Notes under the pieces: model-generated | What the model was told of the DNA's origin: nothing | Database searches by the model: none | What the model saw: the letters and a program-made list of their open reading frames with translations, nothing else | DNA from: Actinomycetota bacterium | GTDB lineage: Bacteria; Actinomycetota; Thermoleophilia; Solirubrobacterales; Solirubrobacteraceae | Direction: 5' to 3' | NCBI GenBank assembly: GCA_005888335.1 | Contig: VAWY01000126.1 | Location: 1-64,000, forward strand | Length of the DNA stretch: 64,000 bases | Shown: piece after piece, positions 63,646-64,000 of the stretch | Layout: the number at the start of each line of letters is the position of its first letter | Position numbering within the stretch: position 1 is the stretch's first letter | Made by a program: the position numbers and the translations under genes

Positions 63646-64000
63646 GTGTCGGTCGCCGTCGTCGCAGATACCACGCACTACCTCCCCCGGGAGATCGTCG
63701 ATGCCGAGGGCATCCGGCTCGTCTCGCTGTACGTCAACTGGCCCGGCATCCAGGAGCGCGAGGTCGATCTGCTCGACTTCACGGACTTCTACGAGCGGCT
63801 GCGCGTGGCGCGCGAGCTGCCCACCACCTCGCAGCCGTCGATCGGCGACTTCCTGGCCGTCTACGAGCCGCTGGTCGCCGAGGGCCGCGACGTCCTCTCG
63901 ATCCACCTTTCCGGCGGCATCTCGGGAACGGTCGACGCGGCGCGCCAGGCGGCCGAGCAGGTGGCCGAGCGCGGGCACGCCGGGCGCGTCGAGGTCATGG
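63646..64000 (+). CDS. degV: DegV-family fatty acid-binding protein, N-terminal part (cut by window edge)
   Basis: The frame from GTG 63646 stays open to the window end (118 codons). It reads VAVVADTTHYLPREIVDAEGI, then LPTTSQPSIGDFLAVYEPLV and SIHLSGGISGTVDAARQAAE. The TTSQPS and LSxxISGT segments bind the fatty-acid carboxylate in FakB/DegV proteins, which present fatty acids to the kinase FakA. Divergent from the epimerase with 82 bases between starts. A TACGCT hexamer lies ten bases before the GTG. Confidence 0.85.
   Translation, partial: MSVAVVADTTHYLPREIVDAEGIRLVSLYVNWPGIQEREVDLLDFTDFYERLRVARELPTTSQPSIGDFLAVYEPLVAEGRDVLSIHLSGGISGTVDAARQAAEQVAERGHAGRVEVM

Noticed and set aside
63587..63650. 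Possible gene starting ATG 63587 (MPGVAVVFDDG) after a TAGGCT hexamer
   Set aside because: The frame soon turns into Ser/Arg/Pro-rich shadow sequence overlapping the DegV reading frame, which has clear family motifs from GTG 63646.

Overview
The window is about 64 kb of very GC-rich chromosomal DNA from an actinomycete-like bacterium. The gene content suggests the class Thermoleophilia (Solirubrobacterales, for example relatives of Conexibacter or Solirubrobacter). The evidence is GC-saturated third codon positions, many GTG and TTG starts, ATGA/GTGA start-stop overlaps, PucR-type regulators, a type III glutamine synthetase, actinobacterial-type HemQ, and a fused GT4-flippase. This placement is inference. 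I saw no rRNA, tRNA, CRISPR array, insertion sequence or phage gene.

Layout. 0-3 kb: the start of an MlaE-type lipid-transport permease (cut by the edge), a lipoprotein and two coupled membrane proteins. 3-12.7 kb: a signalling operon on the minus strand containing a giant poly-HAMP hybrid histidine kinase, CheR, CheB and a receiver-PAS-GAF-SpoIIE phosphatase. 12.7-16 kb: a MocR regulator, small membrane proteins and an APH-like protein. 16-21.5 kb: a nitrogen module, amt-P-II-PucR, divergent from glnN. 21.6-24.1 kb and 31.6-34.8 kb: two islands of paralogous small secreted proteins (thrombospondin-type-3 repeats, LNPQPLPP repeats and short proteins with an HFMPxD motif). Between them are an MBL hydrolase, a GNAT, an RTX-like protein, two tandem ECF-sigma/zinc-finger fusions, and a PucR regulator divergent from a fatty-acid desaturase. 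34.9-38.4 kb: metH. 38.6-41.5 kb: a compact methylamine-dehydrogenase-like (mau) cluster. 42-47 kb: AraC, the GT4-flippase fusion and a large membrane protein. 47-53 kb: hemQ with a flavin reductase, a DNA glycosylase, a TolB-like propeller and cydAB. 53-57.4 kb: methyltransferase, nicotinamidase, ribbon-helix-helix protein, STAS protein, GH-A lipoprotein, and an Fe-S trafficking set (erpA divergent from bolA-grxD). 57.4-64 kb: S55-type protease, mtnA with two alcohol dehydrogenases, a glutaredoxin-like protein, an epimerase and the start of a DegV protein.

The strongest candidates for something undescribed are three. (1) A three-gene, translationally coupled mini-mau cluster: a MauE-MauD fusion, a Tat-type light-chain-like protein that keeps the first TTQ tryptophan and both catalytic-type aspartates but appears to have Tyr at the second TTQ position, and a MauF-like membrane domain fused to a beta-propeller. 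(2) A regulon of secreted proteins whose promoters share a tandem GTGA-N6-TCAC (CRP/FNR-like) box pair at invariant spacing from a NATGCT-like -10, plus a second CCCTGAGGGGG promoter class. (3) The tandem sigma/ZAS fusion genes. Many genes also appear to be leaderless, with TANNNT-like hexamers 6-10 nt before the start codon.
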